A DNA stretch of 64,000 bases from NCBI GenBank assembly GCA_023393915.1, contig JAEXBS010000021.1, positions 62,001 through 126,000 on the forward strand, in the 5' to 3' direction. Positions 1 through 7,358 of the stretch are shown in pieces (within the stretch, counting starts at the first letter, position 1; each line of letters begins with the position of its first letter). The notes below the pieces were generated by a model. The model saw nothing but the letters and a program-made list of their open reading frames with translations. It did not search any database and had not been told where the DNA came from. The position numbers and the translations under genes are program-made. This DNA comes from Bacteroidota bacterium. GTDB lineage: Bacteria; Bacteroidota; Bacteroidia; Flavobacteriales; Weeksellaceae.

Positions 1-73
1 AGGTATTTCCTAGAGTTTCTTTACTCCAATGGTTCAGCTCGTCGAGCTTTTGTTTTTTCTCTATCTCGGTCAT
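1..73 (-). CDS. N-terminal fragment, probable hotdog-fold (PaaI-like) thioesterase
   Basis: An ATG at 73 opens a reading frame that stays open to the window edge and encodes 24 complete codons, beginning MTEIEKKQKLDELNH and continuing with a KETLGNT stretch. Small flavobacterial PaaI/hotdog thioesterases begin in a similar way, with a short helix followed by a TL-TLGI-like segment, so this family is my best guess. The catalytic part lies outside the window. The ATG begins two bases after the stop codon of the upstream acyltransferase, so the two genes are almost certainly co-transcribed. That pairing would fit acyl-chain or acyl-CoA metabolism. That a coding start exists here is fairly safe; the family name is tentative. 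Confidence 0.45.
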   Translation of the reverse strand, partial: MTEIEKKQKLDELNHWSKETLGNT

Positions 74-75
74 GA

Positions 76-648
76 TTATTGAATGTTAGGATTCCAATTT
101 TCTGGAATTTTAGGTTGGATGTTGTGCTCAATTAAATAATCGCTGATCTCTTGGAGCACTTCTTCGTAAGAGATCTCTTGGAGCCTCTCGTAGGGAATTT
201 TATAGCCGAGGAACATTGTTTTGGTGTTGAAATCTCCAACCGCCATTACAATAGGTACTTTTGCCGACATGGCCATATGGTAAAATCCTTTTCTCCATTT
301 TTCCACACGACTTCTTGTGCCTTCCGGAGTGATGACCAAAGAGAAATCGTCTTTCTTGAACTCGTCGCTAACGAATTGCACCAAATTGTTTTTCTGTGCG
401 CGGTTGATACCTATGCCCCCTAAAGCCTTAACGATCCCTCCGTACCAAGCTTTGGTGTGTTGGTCTTTGATTATGATTTTTAAGGGCATGCCGAGTTTCC
501 AATAGGCGAAGTTTCCTAGGATGTACTCCGAGTTGTGGGTATGAGGCGTTACCACAAGGACGCAACGTCTTAGGTTTTCTTTATCTCCGTGGAGGACGAC
601 TTTCCATCCTAAAATTTTCAGTATGAGGCTGCCCAGTAATTTTTTCAT
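76..648 (-). CDS. 1-acyl-sn-glycerol-3-phosphate acyltransferase family protein (PlsC/LPLAT-like)
   Basis: This 190-residue protein carries the lysophospholipid acyltransferase motifs in order: PHTHNSE at about 35-41 (block I), GIGINR at about 78-83 (block II) and TPEGTRS at about 108-114 (block III). It should transfer an acyl chain to a lysophospholipid or related alcohol at the inner face of the cytoplasmic membrane. It is shorter than housekeeping PlsC and resembles the small PlsC paralogues common in Bacteroidota, so its acceptor is not certain. Block I reads HX4E instead of the usual HX4D, a conservative change in the catalytic dyad. It overlaps nothing and is followed two bases later by a thioesterase-like gene, which suggests a small lipid operon. 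The next hairpin upstream, at 671-704, separates it from the 728-790 unit. Confidence 0.85.
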   Translation of the reverse strand: MKKLLGSLILKILGWKVVLHGDKENLRRCVLVVTPHTHNSEYILGNFAYWKLGMPLKIIIKDQHTKAWYGGIVKALGGIGINRAQKNNLVQFVSDEFKKDDFSLVITPEGTRSRVEKWRKGFYHMAMSAKVPIVMAVGDFNTKTMFLGYKIPYERLQEISYEEVLQEISDYLIEHNIQPKIPENWNPNIQ

Positions 649-670
649 GTTCTATCGCTAATTAATAAAC

Positions 671-704
671 AAAAAAGTATAACCAATTCTTTGGCTATAC
701 TTTT
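671..704 (-). terminator. strong intrinsic terminator of the small 671-850 transcription unit
   Basis: On the minus strand a 14-bp stem (AAAAGTATAGCCAA with TTGGTTATACTTTT, one G-U pair) closes on the tetraloop AGAA and runs into TTTTTTGTTTATT. It lies 24 bases after the stop of the 20-codon frame at 728-790 and ahead of the acyltransferase gene. The hairpin is nearly symmetrical and could also act on plus-strand transcripts. Confidence 0.8.
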
Positions 705-727
705 CAAATATACTTTAAAAATGATTT

Positions 728-790
728 CTAAAAAAGGTTTGTGATCAATTCAATCACTTTGATGACGATTTCGATAACTAACTGGACCAT
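728..790 (-). CDS. possible 20-residue amphipathic helical peptide
   Basis: An ATG at 790 opens a frame encoding MVQLVIEIVIKVIELITNLF followed by TAG at 728-730. Polar residues fall at 3, 7, 11, 14 and 18 and almost everything else is Val, Ile, Leu or Phe, so one face of a helix would be polar and the rest strongly hydrophobic. This is the pattern of membrane-active peptides such as staphylococcal phenol-soluble modulins and of small type I toxins, although I see no homology that proves a relationship. A candidate -7 element (TATATTTA, about 840-848) lies upstream and a strong terminator lies just downstream, so the unit looks like a self-contained short transcript. It could instead be a non-coding RNA with a chance frame. 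Function is not assigned. Confidence 0.4.
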   Translation of the reverse strand: MVQLVIEIVIKVIELITNLF

Positions 791-984
791 GATTTCAATT
801 TTGTGATTAGGATTCAAGTGGTGTTTTCCTCGCGGTGTAAATATAAGACAATTTTAGATATATCTTTATTACATTGATTAATTTTTTATTAACTAACCAT
901 TTGACTCTAAGAGAGTAGAGGAAGCTTTTAAATTAAGGAACATGAACTAAACCTCTTTTTGGAAAGACTTCCCCCTTTCTCTTT

Positions 985-2691
985 TTATTTTGTTTTTATG
1001 ATGATTTCTTTCTTTCCGCTTCTGATTTCAAGATCCGTCATTTTTCCAATATCAAGATCTAAAGAGTCTAAAATGCGATCCGCTTCTTTTTTGGAATATT
1101 TCTTATTGTTAATTATCACTGAGTCGCCCTCTTGAGATCCCATGGAGATGCGGTTTCCATTGATGTTCATATTCACCTGTTCGCGCTGAGTATACTCGGC
1201 TTCTTTTTCTTCATCGTCGTCGTCGATTCCGTTGGCGTTTAAATCTCCATCATAACGAATCTGCCCTTTGTCTAAAGATATCACTTTAGTGGTCATCGGA
1301 AGCATTAGCTCGTAAGAAACATCGTAATCTCTGAAACGGTGCTGGTAAGGATATTGGATGAAATTCGGTAAAAGGATTTTTCCTTCTACTACCTCCACCG
1401 GTACTTTCAAATCAAGCGGTACATTGTACCCTTCCGCTTCTTTTTTTACAATCAGGTAAGGTTCTTTGATGTCAGGTCTTCTACTAACCTCTACATAAGG
1501 ATGCTCCTGTTCAAATACTCGGTCTTTATCGGAGAAAAGATCGTTATCGTATGCGGTGAAATTCTCAGGAATCTCCACTTTTTTAAGGTCTACGAAAAGA
1601 GTGTCTCCTAGGGCAGTTACAGCGATGTTTTCGGTGTCTTCTTTGTGGCCTTTGTAGATCATGTCTTTTTTAGCCATGTTGATTCCAAAGTAAGTCCCTA
1701 AACCAATCAGAGCAATGAAAAGGGCCAGTAGGACGTATCCCACATTTTTCATTTGTGTTTTAGGAGAAAGGAGTTTGATGGCAAAAAATCCAAAGAGCAG
1801 TGCAGGGATCAAGGTTCCTAGAACAGCCATGGCTTTTACAGACCAACCCATACCGTCTCCATCAAAAAGAAAATCCAGTTCATTGAACCCAGTTCCGGTG
1901 ATGGTTGCAGAGCCCATAAATCCAAATACCGCGAAAGTACCAATGATGCATGAGATGGCTAGCAGTAAGAACAATGCACCTAAAAAGTAACGAAAGATGT
2001 TCCATAGGCCGTTACTCGCAGAGTTGATGTAAGGTTTGTTCTCGTTGTAGATTTCTCCTACTCTTTGTGAAGATTCGTTTGCGAACTGAACTATTTTATT
2101 GGACTCTTCCTTTAAGTTGTCAAAGTTCATAGGCTTTCCCTTCATTTTAAGAAAATCAGATGCGCTTTGTGCTTTGGGAAGCACCACCCATAGAATGATG
2201 TAGATCGATACAATTACAGAGGTGGAAATTGCAGCAGTAAAGATGCCTAAGATGGCAAATCCAAGCCAGATAGCTCTCATTGCGGTAATATCCATTCCTG
2301 TGTAATGCGCAAGTCCTGCGCAAACTCCAGCAATTTTTTGTCTTTCCGGATCTCTAAAGAGTTGTCTTTGACCTTTACCAGTCGTTTTATTTTGGGAAGC
2401 AGTGGATTCTTTTGAAGAATAGTACGCTTCTTCTTGTTCTTCAATAACTTCCGGCTGTCCGATTTGAGCAATAACGCGTTCTACATCGTCGGTGTTGATG
2501 ACTTCTCTAGTGCCTAAGTGGTCTCTAAAGATTTCTACCATTCTAATTTCGATGTCGTGCATGACTTCATCGGCCTCTAACGGATCTAAAGTGTTTCGAA
2601 GTGCTTGCAGGTAGTCACTTAGTTTGATGTAGGCGTGTTCCTCAATTACGAAGGAGAATCCTGCCAGGCCTATTGATAATGTTTTGTTCAT
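985..2691 (-). CDS. PspC domain-containing membrane protein
   Basis: The 568-residue product has a cytoplasmic N-terminal part (about 1-105, with acidic stretches), then a PspC domain (about 108-172). The domain is recognisable by RQKIAGVCAGLAHYTGMD followed by a hydrophobic segment ending ILWVVLP. Two or three further transmembrane helices lie between about 230 and 345. A large hydrophilic C-terminal domain follows, rich in acidic residues, with a DANGIDDDDEE stretch near 480. PspC proteins are membrane sensors of envelope stress. This long architecture is typical of Bacteroidota, where the protein sits behind a PadR regulator, as here (6-bp gap to the PadR stop). The C-terminal half has no assigned function. 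The pair is probably autoregulated by PadR from the promoter at about 3111-3141. Confidence 0.85.
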   Translation of the reverse strand: MNKTLSIGLAGFSFVIEEHAYIKLSDYLQALRNTLDPLEADEVMHDIEIRMVEIFRDHLGTREVINTDDVERVIAQIGQPEVIEEQEEAYYSSKESTASQNKTTGKGQRQLFRDPERQKIAGVCAGLAHYTGMDITAMRAIWLGFAILGIFTAAISTSVIVSIYIILWVVLPKAQSASDFLKMKGKPMNFDNLKEESNKIVQFANESSQRVGEIYNENKPYINSASNGLWNIFRYFLGALFLLLAISCIIGTFAVFGFMGSATITGTGFNELDFLFDGDGMGWSVKAMAVLGTLIPALLFGFFAIKLLSPKTQMKNVGYVLLALFIALIGLGTYFGINMAKKDMIYKGHKEDTENIAVTALGDTLFVDLKKVEIPENFTAYDNDLFSDKDRVFEQEHPYVEVSRRPDIKEPYLIVKKEAEGYNVPLDLKVPVEVVEGKILLPNFIQYPYQHRFRDYDVSYELMLPMTTKVISLDKGQIRYDGDLNANGIDDDDEEKEAEYTQREQVNMNINGNRISMGSQEGDSVIINNKKYSKKEADRILDSLDLDIGKMTDLEIRSGKKEIIIKTK

Positions 2692-2697
2692 GATTTT

Positions 2698-3027
2698 CTA
2701 ATTTTTAGTAGTGATTTGGTTGACCGAACTGGTTAATTCATTCCAGGTGTTTTGAAGTTCTTCTAGAAATAATTTTCCTTTTTCGGTGATCTGATAATAC
2801 TTTCTTGGAGGACCTCCCGTGGACTCTTCCCAACGGTAGGAGAGAAACTCTCCGTTCTTTAATCGGGTAAGTAGTGGATACAGTGTTCCTTCCACCACGT
2901 CGAGTTTTCCGCTTTTAAGTTCTTCCATTAAATCAGAAACGTACATTTCCTTTCTTGAGATGAGACTTAAAATACAGAACTCCAGAATGCCTTTGCGCAT
3001 TTGCGCTTTTGTGTTCTCTGTATTCAT
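2698..3027 (-). CDS. PadR family transcriptional regulator
   Basis: This 109-residue protein is a minimal PadR winged-helix regulator. Residues about 10-90 contain KGILEFCILSLI, then YVSDLMEELKSG, then VVEGTLYPLLTRLKNGEFL and the wing GGPPRKYYQITEKG, all hallmark PadR segments. A short C-terminal helix (about 88-105) would give a small dimerisation arm, as in the PadR-s2 group. PadR proteins repress neighbouring membrane or transport genes and are released by a ligand. Here the only downstream partner is the PspC-like gene, 6 bp away. Three ATGCAA repeats near the promoter are candidate operator half-sites. The start codon ATG at 3027 gives the expected family length. Confidence 0.92.
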   Translation of the reverse strand: MNTENTKAQMRKGILEFCILSLISRKEMYVSDLMEELKSGKLDVVEGTLYPLLTRLKNGEFLSYRWEESTGGPPRKYYQITEKGKLFLEELQNTWNELTSSVNQITTKN

Positions 3028-3110
3028 TGTGCTTTGTTGTAATTACTTGTTGTTTTTTCTCCGGCTTAAAAACTTTCCTAGGAATTTTTCAGCTCTTCAG
3101 CTCGGACGAT

Positions 3111-3141
3111 AAAAGTTATACCTTTAACTTTACTATGCAAA
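3111..3141 (-). promoter_or_regulatory. candidate Bacteroidota promoter of the PadR-PspC operon
   Basis: On the minus strand, TTTG (3138-3141) lies 19 bases upstream of TAACTTTT (3111-3118), which matches the -33 TTTG and -7 TAnnTTTG elements except for the last base. The spacing fits flavobacterial promoters. The PadR start codon is 84 bases downstream. Confidence 0.55.
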
Positions 3142-3169
3142 CATATGCAAAAAGGATAGTATTATGCAA
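3135..3169. promoter_or_regulatory. three direct ATGCAA repeats, candidate PadR operator
   Basis: ATGCAA occurs at 3135-3140, 3145-3150 and 3164-3169, so the repeats start 10 and 19 bases apart, close to one and two helical turns. They overlap and flank the -33 element of the PadR promoter. Autorepression is an inference from position only. Confidence 0.35.
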
Positions 3170-3328
3170 TACAAAGTAGTGAAAATATTAATAATAAATT
3201 GTAATGTATTGATTTTCAGTAGTAAAAATTTTAGGCCAAATTTTAAGAATCTTTTTTTTTTGAAGTTTGGGGTCCAATTAGGTCGTAGACTTTTTGCATA
3301 TAGGCCAATTTTTGACGACTTTTGCCGG

Positions 3329-3919
3329 ATGATTTTAGAAAAAGAACTTCAGTTTATATTAGAGATGGATCAACTAAAAAATGTGATCCGAAGAAATTTT
3401 AATCTGGACGACTCGAGAAGAGAGAACACGGCAGAGCATTCTTGGCAGGTAGTTCTTCTCTCTCAAATACTACTTCCTTATGCCAACCGCCGGGAAGAGA
3501 TCGATCTCTTACGAGTAATAAAGATGCTAACAATACATGATGTAGTAGAAATCAAAGCGGGAGATACTTTCCTTTTCGATAAGAAAGCGACTGTAGGGAA
3601 ATACGAGCGAGAAGAGCAGGCAGCAATAGAGCTTTTTGGTCTTTTAGAGGCTCCCTTATCGGAGGAGTACTTAAGTCTCTGGCGAGAATTTGAGGCCGTT
3701 GAGTCCCCAGATGCTATTTTTGCTACGGCCATTGATCGAATTATGCCTTTTATATTAAATACTTTTTCTAAAGGAACCAGTTGGACCGAGGCCCAAGTAA
3801 AAAAATCTCAAGTGGAAGAACTTGTCGGAGAGGCCGTGAAAAAAGGTTCAAGCGAGCTTTATGAGCTCTTTCAAGAGTTACTCGAAAAAGCGGAAAAAGA
3901 AGGAAAATTACAGGTTTAG
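3329..3919 (+). CDS. HD domain phosphohydrolase, YfbR-like 5'-nucleotidase family
   Basis: The frame is open from 3164, but I chose the ATG at 3329. The conserved domain begins just after it, and the extension upstream is low-complexity and does not resemble the family. The 196-residue product has RRENTAEHSW (about 31-40, first metal His), TIHDVVEIKAGDT (HD motif) and a C-terminal DRIMPFILNTFSKGTSW segment typical of the HD_3 group. YfbR-like enzymes are metal-dependent phosphohydrolases that dephosphorylate deoxynucleoside monophosphates. The neighbours mutS2 and ung make a nucleotide-pool or DNA-maintenance role plausible. Its stop codon overlaps that of convergent mutS2 by four bases. Confidence 0.8.
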   Translation: MILEKELQFILEMDQLKNVIRRNFNLDDSRRENTAEHSWQVVLLSQILLPYANRREEIDLLRVIKMLTIHDVVEIKAGDTFLFDKKATVGKYEREEQAAIELFGLLEAPLSEEYLSLWREFEAVESPDAIFATAIDRIMPFILNTFSKGTSWTEAQVKKSQVEELVGEAVKKGSSELYELFQELLEKAEKEGKLQV

Positions 3920-6063
3920 ATTCTTTCCAACTGATCGGTAGAAATCGTGGTTTTGATATGACCGAAGTTCACGATCGCCTTGTTTTTCTGAATTTTTTCA
4001 ATCGTTCCAACGCTAGAGGATCCTTGGATTCTAACCCTTTGTCCAGGTACGAGCCATAAACTGCGCTCCTCAACTTTCTTTTGCTCAATCCGCTCGTGGG
4101 TCTGGGTGATTTTTTCTTGTACCTCTTTCTTTTTTAGACTTTGAGTCAGTTTCCTTTTCACCACTTGGAGTTTCTTTTGATCGTTTGGACTCGATTCCAA
4201 ATGGCGGAATTTTTCTTGCTCTAGGAGTTTTATAAAGTCCTTTACCACTTCCTTTCTTGCTTTTCCAGAAGCGTAGGACTTAATGAAATCTTCTATTTTC
4301 CCTCCATAAGAAAGCTTGCGGTGCTCTTTTTCATAGAGCTTTTGGAAATTGAAAAGTTTTTGCTCTAGTTGCTCGTTGAGTTTCTCTAGATTTTGCTTTT
4401 TTTCCTGGGCGGAATCCCTACTTTCTTTGAGGTTGGAGCGAAGTTTTTCTACTTCGAACTTTTCCTGTTGTAATCGAACAATAGTTTTATCCAGATTCAC
4501 TACATCTTTCTCTACTTTCTTTCTTGCGGAGGCAATAATGGCCGGTGGAATTTTGTTCTTTTGAGCCACCTCAAAGGTGAAAGAACTTCCCGCTTGTCCT
4601 ACTTCCAACTTGTAGAGTGGGGTGAGGGACTCTTCGTCGAAAAGCATCGCTGCATTTTGCGCGTGGGGCAATTGCTCGACTAAAAGTTTAATATTGGTGT
4701 AGTGCGTAGTAATAATGGCAAAACTTTTCCTTTTGTAGAAAAATTCCAGAAAGCTCTCGGCCAGAGCGCCGCCTAACTCAGGATCCGATCCCGTCCCGAA
4801 CTCATCGATAAGTAAAAGGGTGGATTCATCCGAATCCTGAATCATCGAGGCCATTTTCTTTAAACGAGAGCTGTAGGTGGAGAGATGGTTTTCAATGGAT
4901 TGGTTGTCTCCGATATCGGTGAGCATCTTACTAAAGAAAAACATCTCACTTTTTGGATGGACCGGTACAAGAATCCCACTTTGAATCATCAGTTGAAGTA
5001 AACCTAAAGTTTTTAACGTGATGGATTTTCCTCCCGCGTTGGGTCCTGAAATGCAAAGAATGCGATTCTGCTCCGTAAGGGTTAGGGTTTGAGGGAAAAT
5101 TTCTAGATTTTGCTGTTGGTTTCGAATATAGAGTAGGGGATGAAACGCATTCTTAAGTCTTAGCGTTCGATGCGGATTGAGCTTAGGAAGCACGCCGTTA
5201 ATTCTTTGAGCAAAATGGGCCTTGGCCTGAAGTAAATCCAAATTGAAAAGGTAAATCTGGTAAGCTTTCAGTAGGTCTTGGTGCTCGCTTAGCTGAGCAG
5301 TTAAATGCCGAAGCAGTCGATCGATTTCCTTTTTCTCCTCCTCTTTGGCTTCTCTAAATCGAAAATAATGCTTAAGTACGGATTCGGGTTGAATGAAAGT
5401 AATGGATCCTGTTTTGGATTCTCCCAGTACTCTTCCCGGTACTCTTCTTTTAAAAGCGGATTTCACGGCAAGTACCCTTTGGTCTTCAATGATGGATTCT
5501 CTAATCTCGTCCAGCATATCTCCAGAAGAATAATTTGCCAGTGCTCGGCTAAAGTTTTGAGAAATATTTTTCTGTAAATTCTGCAGCTCCACCCTCAGCG
5601 ATTTCAGCTCGCTAGAGGCCTCGGATTTAATCTCCCCAAAGCGATTAAAAACTTGATCGATTTTTACGACAATTTCTTTTTCCACTTCTAAGCGCTCTAC
5701 CTCTTTAGATAAAAGAGGATAAAGCTCTCTATAAGTAGGAAAGTATTTTCTTAAACGAAAGAACTGCTCGCTTAAGGCCTTGATTTTTATAAAGGATTCG
5801 TTCGCAAGTCGGTAGTTTTCTATCCCCATCACTTTGAGTTCTTCCCGAATATCGGGGTAGGGAGAAAACGGTATCGCGTTCTTGCTCTCTAAGCTCGTGA
5901 GGTATTCCGCGGTTTTCTCTAGAGAATCTTTAGCCCGAGAGAATTCCATGGGTAGAAGTTTTAAGATCCCTTGCGCCACCACCGGAGAGTAGGCCAAAGG
6001 AGCAATCTCTTCTAGTAATTGAGGAAACTCTAATTCCTTTAAGTCGTCTGATTGAATTTGCAC
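3916..6063 (-). CDS. mutS2: MutS2-like DNA mismatch/recombination ATPase lacking the Smr domain
   Basis: The product has the MutS2 layout: an N-terminal core and lever region, the Walker A motif GPNAGGKS (about residue 340), Walker B LLLIDEFGTGSDP, and a long charged coiled coil (about 510-650). It ends with a small KOW-like segment (VPGQRVRIQGSSSVGTI). MutS2 normally carries an additional C-terminal Smr nuclease domain of about 80 residues; here the protein stops at about 715 residues and that domain is absent. MutS2 binds branched DNA and suppresses homologous recombination, and recently has been linked to ribosome rescue. The start is set at GTG 6063. The apparent TTG start at 6078 lies within the -7 box TATTTTTG (6068-6075), so it cannot be translated from that promoter. 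Confidence 0.88.
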   Translation of the reverse strand: MQIQSDDLKELEFPQLLEEIAPLAYSPVVAQGILKLLPMEFSRAKDSLEKTAEYLTSLESKNAIPFSPYPDIREELKVMGIENYRLANESFIKIKALSEQFFRLRKYFPTYRELYPLLSKEVERLEVEKEIVVKIDQVFNRFGEIKSEASSELKSLRVELQNLQKNISQNFSRALANYSSGDMLDEIRESIIEDQRVLAVKSAFKRRVPGRVLGESKTGSITFIQPESVLKHYFRFREAKEEEKKEIDRLLRHLTAQLSEHQDLLKAYQIYLFNLDLLQAKAHFAQRINGVLPKLNPHRTLRLKNAFHPLLYIRNQQQNLEIFPQTLTLTEQNRILCISGPNAGGKSITLKTLGLLQLMIQSGILVPVHPKSEMFFFSKMLTDIGDNQSIENHLSTYSSRLKKMASMIQDSDESTLLLIDEFGTGSDPELGGALAESFLEFFYKRKSFAIITTHYTNIKLLVEQLPHAQNAAMLFDEESLTPLYKLEVGQAGSSFTFEVAQKNKIPPAIIASARKKVEKDVVNLDKTIVRLQQEKFEVEKLRSNLKESRDSAQEKKQNLEKLNEQLEQKLFNFQKLYEKEHRKLSYGGKIEDFIKSYASGKARKEVVKDFIKLLEQEKFRHLESSPNDQKKLQVVKRKLTQSLKKKEVQEKITQTHERIEQKKVEERSLWLVPGQRVRIQGSSSVGTIEKIQKNKAIVNFGHIKTTISTDQLERI

Positions 6064-6067
6064 AAGG

Positions 6068-6075
6068 CAAAAATA
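6068..6075 (-). promoter_or_regulatory. -7 element of mutS2 (TATTTTTG)
   Basis: TATTTTTG on the minus strand matches TAnnTTTG exactly and ends five bases before the GTG at 6063. Transcription would begin at or next to the start codon, giving a leaderless or near-leaderless message. No clear -33 element was found. Confidence 0.5.
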
Positions 6076-6132
6076 CAAAAATCACTTCTCTCTTTTTCTA
6101 CCCTTTGTAAATCCTTTTTTTCTAGTAGTTCT

Positions 6133-6140
6133 TATCTTTG
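6133..6140 (+). promoter_or_regulatory. -7 element of ung (TATCTTTG)
   Basis: TATCTTTG matches TAnnTTTG and lies 18 bases before the ung ATG. A TTTG at 6104-6107 is a possible -33 element, although its spacing of 25 bases is a little long. Confidence 0.55.
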
Positions 6141-6158
6141 AAGTTTGAGTAAAAGAAA

Positions 6159-6803
6159 ATGAATAGTTGGAAAGAAGTCTTAGAAGAGCTAAAGGGTCAC
6201 GAGAAATACCAGAGTTTGCACCGGGAGGTTTCCCTATGCTATGAAAAAGGGGTCTGCTACCCGAAAAAGGAATCTATCTATAGAGCACTAGAGCTTACTC
6301 CCCTAAAGGAGGTGAAGGTGGTTATTTTGGGACAAGATCCTTACCATGGTGAAAATCAAGCAGACGGACTGGCCTTTTCTGTACCCGAAGGAGAAAAACT
6401 TCCTCCTTCCTTAAGGAATATTTATAAAGAACTCTACGATGATTTAGGGATTGAGCGATGTTGTGGGGATTTAAGTTCGTGGGCAAAACAAGGCGTTCTG
6501 TTATTAAACAGCTCTTTAAGTGTTGAAAAAGCAAGTGCAGGATCGCACAGTCACTTGGGCTGGCAATGGCTTACGGACCGACTCTTAGAGGCGGTAAGTA
6601 GGGAACACGAAGGAGTTGTTTTTCTTCTTTGGGGAGCGCACGCCCAGAAAAAAATACCCCTTATCGATAAAAATCGGCATCAAATTTTAACCTCGGTACA
6701 CCCTTCGCCGCTTTCTGCTTATCGTGGTTTTTTTGGATCCAGGCCTTTTTCAAAAATCAATGCAATTCTAACGGAGAATAATAAGACTCCTATTTCTTGG
6801 TAG
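6159..6803 (+). CDS. ung: uracil-DNA glycosylase, family 1
   Basis: Ung removes uracil from DNA and so starts base excision repair of deaminated cytosine or misincorporated dUMP. The 214-residue product has the water-activating motif GQDPYHG (58-64, Asp60), the Ser/Pro loop LPPSLRNIYKE, LLLNSSLSV, the segment VFLLWGAHAQKK, and the minor-groove loop HPSPLSA near the C terminus. All are diagnostic of family 1 enzymes, and the length is normal. The ATG at 6159 follows a good -7 element. Its 3' end overlaps the convergent lipoprotein gene by 14 bases. The neighbouring HD phosphohydrolase and MutS2 genes also deal with nucleotides or DNA structure. Confidence 0.97.
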   Translation: MNSWKEVLEELKGHEKYQSLHREVSLCYEKGVCYPKKESIYRALELTPLKEVKVVILGQDPYHGENQADGLAFSVPEGEKLPPSLRNIYKELYDDLGIERCCGDLSSWAKQGVLLLNSSLSVEKASAGSHSHLGWQWLTDRLLEAVSREHEGVVFLLWGAHAQKKIPLIDKNRHQILTSVHPSPLSAYRGFFGSRPFSKINAILTENNKTPISW

Positions 6804-7293
6804 AAGCTTCCTTTTCCTCGGACAAGGGAAGGAATTCCATTTTCACTTGATAGTTTCCTTTGTAGTTCTCAAATCCTATTTCGCTCGTAGGATGAGGTAG
6901 GACTTCTTTCAAAGTCCATTGGTAGTTTTCAAATTCAAAGGTGTTTTCCTGCTTAGCACCCAAAACCAATTCTTTGGTTAGCTTTTCCCCTTTAGAAGAG
7001 ATAAAATACATCTGCACTTTTACTTGTCCTTCCCATACACAATTAACGTCTACGGGACACCGACTATCAAAAAGGGTCTTTATAAAACGAACACGAATCG
7101 AATCTTCTATTTTTGTCGAGCCGTTCAAAAGCAAGGTCGTTTCATTTCCTTCTTTAAATTGGAGGGTTAGGGGTTTTGCGCTTTGGGTTGAGTCCGCTAG
7201 GGAAGTTTTTACCTGGTAGACAGCTTTAGGACGACAAGAGAAAAGACCCAAAAGCATCAAAAGTGAAAGTACCAGTAAGGATTGTGATTTCAT
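6790..7293 (-). CDS. lipoprotein of unknown function with a conserved Cys pair
   Basis: The 167-residue protein begins with a lipoprotein signal peptide, MKSQSLLVLSLLMLLGLFSC, with Cys20 as the probable lipidated residue. The body is beta-rich by composition and contains DSRCPVDVNCVWEGQVKV (about 77-94). In this segment two cysteines four residues apart probably form a disulphide. I have seen this RCP-x4-CVW pattern in uncharacterised Bacteroidota lipoproteins, but I know of no assigned activity. It stands alone between convergent ung and the minus-strand EamA gene. Secretion and lipidation are well supported; function is unknown. Confidence 0.75.
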   Translation of the reverse strand: MKSQSLLVLSLLMLLGLFSCRPKAVYQVKTSLADSTQSAKPLTLQFKEGNETTLLLNGSTKIEDSIRVRFIKTLFDSRCPVDVNCVWEGQVKVQMYFISSKGEKLTKELVLGAKQENTFEFENYQWTLKEVLPHPTSEIGFENYKGNYQVKMEFLPLSEEKEASTKK

Positions 7294-7358
7294 GATTAGT
7301 TTTTTCCTGTTGTAATTAATTGTTTAGATGCTTTCTGTAACGAAAGGTTAAGCAATTC

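Larger units (their letters stand above)
649..984. other. 336-bp gap between acyltransferase and PspC-like gene
   Basis: This gap contains the terminator at 671-704, the 20-codon frame at 728-790 and a candidate promoter near 840-850. The part from 850 to 984 is AT-rich. A short ACTCT-AAG-AGAGT inverted repeat near 904-917 has no T-run and is not a convincing terminator for the PspC-like gene. No longer coding region was found. Confidence 0.6.

Noticed and set aside
904..917. ACTCT-AAG-AGAGT inverted repeat behind the PspC-like gene
   Set aside because: The 5-bp stem is weak and lacks a T-run, so it is not a credible terminator.
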